Shown: one piece after another, positions 58,229 to 59,625 of the stretch | Position numbering within the stretch: position 1 is the first letter of the stretch | How the letters are laid out: each line of letters begins with the position of its first letter | NCBI GenBank assembly: GCA_947589515.1 | Contig: CANQBE010000004.1 | Location: 1 to 59,625 of the forward strand | DNA from: an uncultured Bacilli bacterium | Lineage (GTDB): Bacteria > Bacillota_I > Bacilli_A > RF39 > UBA660 | Length of the DNA: 59,625 nt | Direction of reading: 5' to 3' | The notes under the pieces: generated by a model | Seen by the model: only the letters and a program-made list of their open reading frames with translations | Database searches by the model: none | What the model was told of the DNA's origin: nothing | Position numbers and translations under genes: made by a program

Positions 58229-58642
58229 ATGAAAATAAATATTAAGGAAAACAATAAAAATGTTTCAGAATTTAATTTACTTTATGATTTAGTTGGTTGG
58301 AAAGCATATGATGAAAGAATTTCTAAAATAGCTTTGGATCATACATTTTATTCAGTGAGTGTTTATGACGAGGATAAAATAATTGGTTATGGAAGATTAA
58401 TTGGTGATACTATCTGTTTTATTTATATACAGGATGTAATGGTTAGACCAGAATATCAATCACAGAAAATTGGTACTTTAATCATGAATACATTGTTAGC
58501 AAAAATAAAAGTATTAAAAAAAGATAATCCAAGTTTAAGAGTATATTTAGGTGCTTCTAAAGGAAAAGAAAAATTTTATGAAAAATTTGGATTTATTAGA
58601 AGAATAGATGCAAATTTAGGATATGGAATGATATTATATTAA
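58229..58642 (+). CDS. GNAT-family acetyltransferase
   Basis: A 137-residue single GNAT domain. IGYGRLIGDTICFIYIQDVMVRPEYQSQKIGTLIM contains beta-4 and the acetyl-CoA pyrophosphate loop (here Q-x-x-x-I-G instead of Q-x-x-G-x-G), and KFYEKFGFIRR marks motif B. The acceptor substrate is unknown. Upstream, 58103-58228 contains only a short stop-ridden stretch that resembles coding remnants. The gene has AGGTGAG before its ATG. Confidence 0.85.
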   Translation: MKINIKENNKNVSEFNLLYDLVGWKAYDERISKIALDHTFYSVSVYDEDKIIGYGRLIGDTICFIYIQDVMVRPEYQSQKIGTLIMNTLLAKIKVLKKDNPSLRVYLGASKGKEKFYEKFGFIRRIDANLGYGMILY

Positions 58643-58707
58643 TATCTGTTTTGTTAAGAAAATAGAAAGTAATAAAAATGAATGAAAATAAAACAAATAT
58701 TAACTGA

Positions 58708-58886
58708 TTGATTACGATTTATTTAACCCCATAGTGAGACCCTTATAACGAAAGGACTTTCATGAAAAAACAAAATTACACATTTTTATTAACAAAAGGC
58801 TAAAATTGCTAAAAATTGATAAAAATACTTTAAATTTCGTTAAATTTATGTGATGAAATGAAAAGGTGATTACGACATTTAACCCT
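58708..58886. repeat. Pair of short direct repeats flanking 150 bp without a gene
   Basis: GATTACGA..TTTAACCC occurs at 58710-58730 and again at 58868-58885 on the plus strand. The stretch between holds only a tiny frame (58761) with no homology I see. It may mark a small deletion or insertion scar before the BRO-like gene. Confidence 0.4.
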
Positions 58887-58915
58887 TAATAAAAACAAGA
58901 AAGTAGGTGTTAATT

Positions 58916-59625
58916 TTGAATAATAAATTAGAAACAATTTCAAATCTTTTTGATGGTAAAGAAATAAGAAGTATTTGGGATGATGAAAAAGAAGAATATT
59001 ACTTTAGTGTTGTTGATGTTATAAATGCATTAACTGATAGTAGTGATGCTAGAAAATATTGGTCTGTATTAAAGTTAAGATTGAAAAAAGAAGGATCTGA
59101 GTTGACTACAAAATGTAGTCAACTGAAATTAAAAGCAAAAGATGGAAAATTTTATAACACTGATGTATTAGATACTAAGGGAATTTTAAGATTAATTGAA
59201 TCCGTCCCATCAAATAAAGCAGAACCATTTAAACTGTGGCTTGCAAATTTAGGAAGTGAAAGAATTGATGAAGTATTTGATCCTGAAATTGCAGTTAATA
59301 GAGCGGTAGAATATTATCGTAAAAAAGGATATAATGATGAATGGATAAAGTCAAGGTTAAATGGTATTGTAGATTGATTTAAGCTTACCGATATATGGAA
59401 AGAAGGAGGACTTACTAAACCATTAGAATACGCTCTTTTAACTAACGAAATATATAAAGGTTTGTCTAATATGACTGCTTCTGAATATAAAAAAATAAAA
59501 GGCCTTAGAAAAGAATCGTTAAGAGATAATATGACTGATATTGAAATAGCTCTAACAAATATTGGTGAAATAGCAACAAGGGATATTGCAAGAGAAGAAC
59601 ATCCAAAAGGATTAAAAGAAAATTT
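58916..59625 (+). pseudogene. BRO-N/DinD-like gene interrupted by an in-frame stop, open at window end
   Basis: The first part (TTG 58916 to TGA 59375-59377) encodes a BRO-N domain (IRSIWDDEKEEYYFSVVDVI, ARKYWSVLKLRLKK, TDVLDTKGILRLIESVPS). The reading frame stays open after the TGA to the window end and continues with KLTDIWKEGG, ILTNEIYKG-like YALLTNEIY, LRKESLRDNMTDIEIAL and EIATRDIAREEHPKGL. This is the usual second half of such proteins. A CGA to TGA change is the simplest explanation. AGGTG precedes the TTG. BRO proteins are often phage-borne or stress-linked. Confidence 0.75.

Noticed and set aside
59375..59377. UGA read as Trp (Mollicutes code)
   Set aside because: nadE (7926-7928), the gene ending at 13093 and rimM (53557-53559) end sensibly at TGA, and nadD and trmD start there. 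UGA is a stop.

Overview
The window is AT-rich, gene-dense DNA from a low-GC, spore-forming member of the Bacillota. The evidence is a gerA-type germinant receptor operon, spoIIIAH, gerE, gerM, an sspI-type small acid-soluble spore protein and a CotF-like coat protein, together with a short dcw start (mraZ-rsmH-ftsL-ftsI) and rimM-trmD-rplS-lepB. UGA is an ordinary stop here: nadE, rimM and other genes end in it. The lineage looks like an uncultured gut Bacilli/Mollicutes-neighbour rather than a model Bacillus. That placement is inference.

Layout. 1-2.5 kb: a fragment at the window edge, then a zinc-type ArsR/SmtB repressor and a Zn/Cd/Pb P-type ATPase under a self-operator. 2.5-10.8 kb: one long NAD salvage operon (unknown protein, nicotinamidase, nicotinate phosphoribosyltransferase, Nudix hydrolase, NAD synthetase, NadD, ADP-ribosylglycohydrolase, NMN amidase) ending in its probable repressor NrtR. 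Palindromes sit on the consensus promoter. 10.9-14.8 kb: membrane and unknown proteins and a zincin. 14.8-16.6 kb: an accessory patch beside tRNA-Thr with two small-peptide/antisense-RNA modules, one relic and duplicated flanks. 16.7-20.3 kb: a holin/endolysin-like pair and proteins of unknown role. 20.3-23.8 kb: gerAA-gerAC-gerAB on the minus strand. 23.9-25.6 kb: a pilin-like protein and an rRNA m5U methyltransferase. 25.7-29.6 kb: mraZ, rsmH, ftsL and ftsI behind MraZ boxes. 29.7-36.8 kb: a CmpB-like membrane protein, coat proteins and two ABC export systems. 36.9-40.7 kb: a pilin-headed giant protein with six Ig-like repeats. 41-46 kb: a second class B PBP, rpmG, efp, spoIIIAH, gerE, gerM. 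46-50.5 kb: orphan proteins, a second zincin, NlpC/P60 and WDGH-like proteins. 50.5-51.3 kb: a third small-peptide/antisense module beside tRNA-Arg. 51.3-56.7 kb: sspI, a YgjP-like peptidase, a TrmH-like methylase, rimM, trmD, rplS, lepB. 56.7-59.6 kb: decayed and accessory genes ending in an interrupted BRO-domain gene.

The most unusual content is a three-copy family that looks like a type I toxin-antitoxin system. Each copy has a 27-30-residue hydrophobic peptide and a 5'-UTR element complementary to its own 3' UTR. Each also has a convergent antisense RNA of about 75-80 nt with the same promoter. The terminator hairpin carries a C.A mismatch on the peptide strand that becomes a U.G wobble on the antisense strand. 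All copies lie in tRNA-linked accessory patches with shared flanking repeats.

Compartment-specific sporulation promoters can be proposed for gerAA and sspI (sigma-G), spoIIIAH (sigma-E) and gerE (sigma-K). No similarity search or folding program was run. Family names rest on motifs and remembered families.
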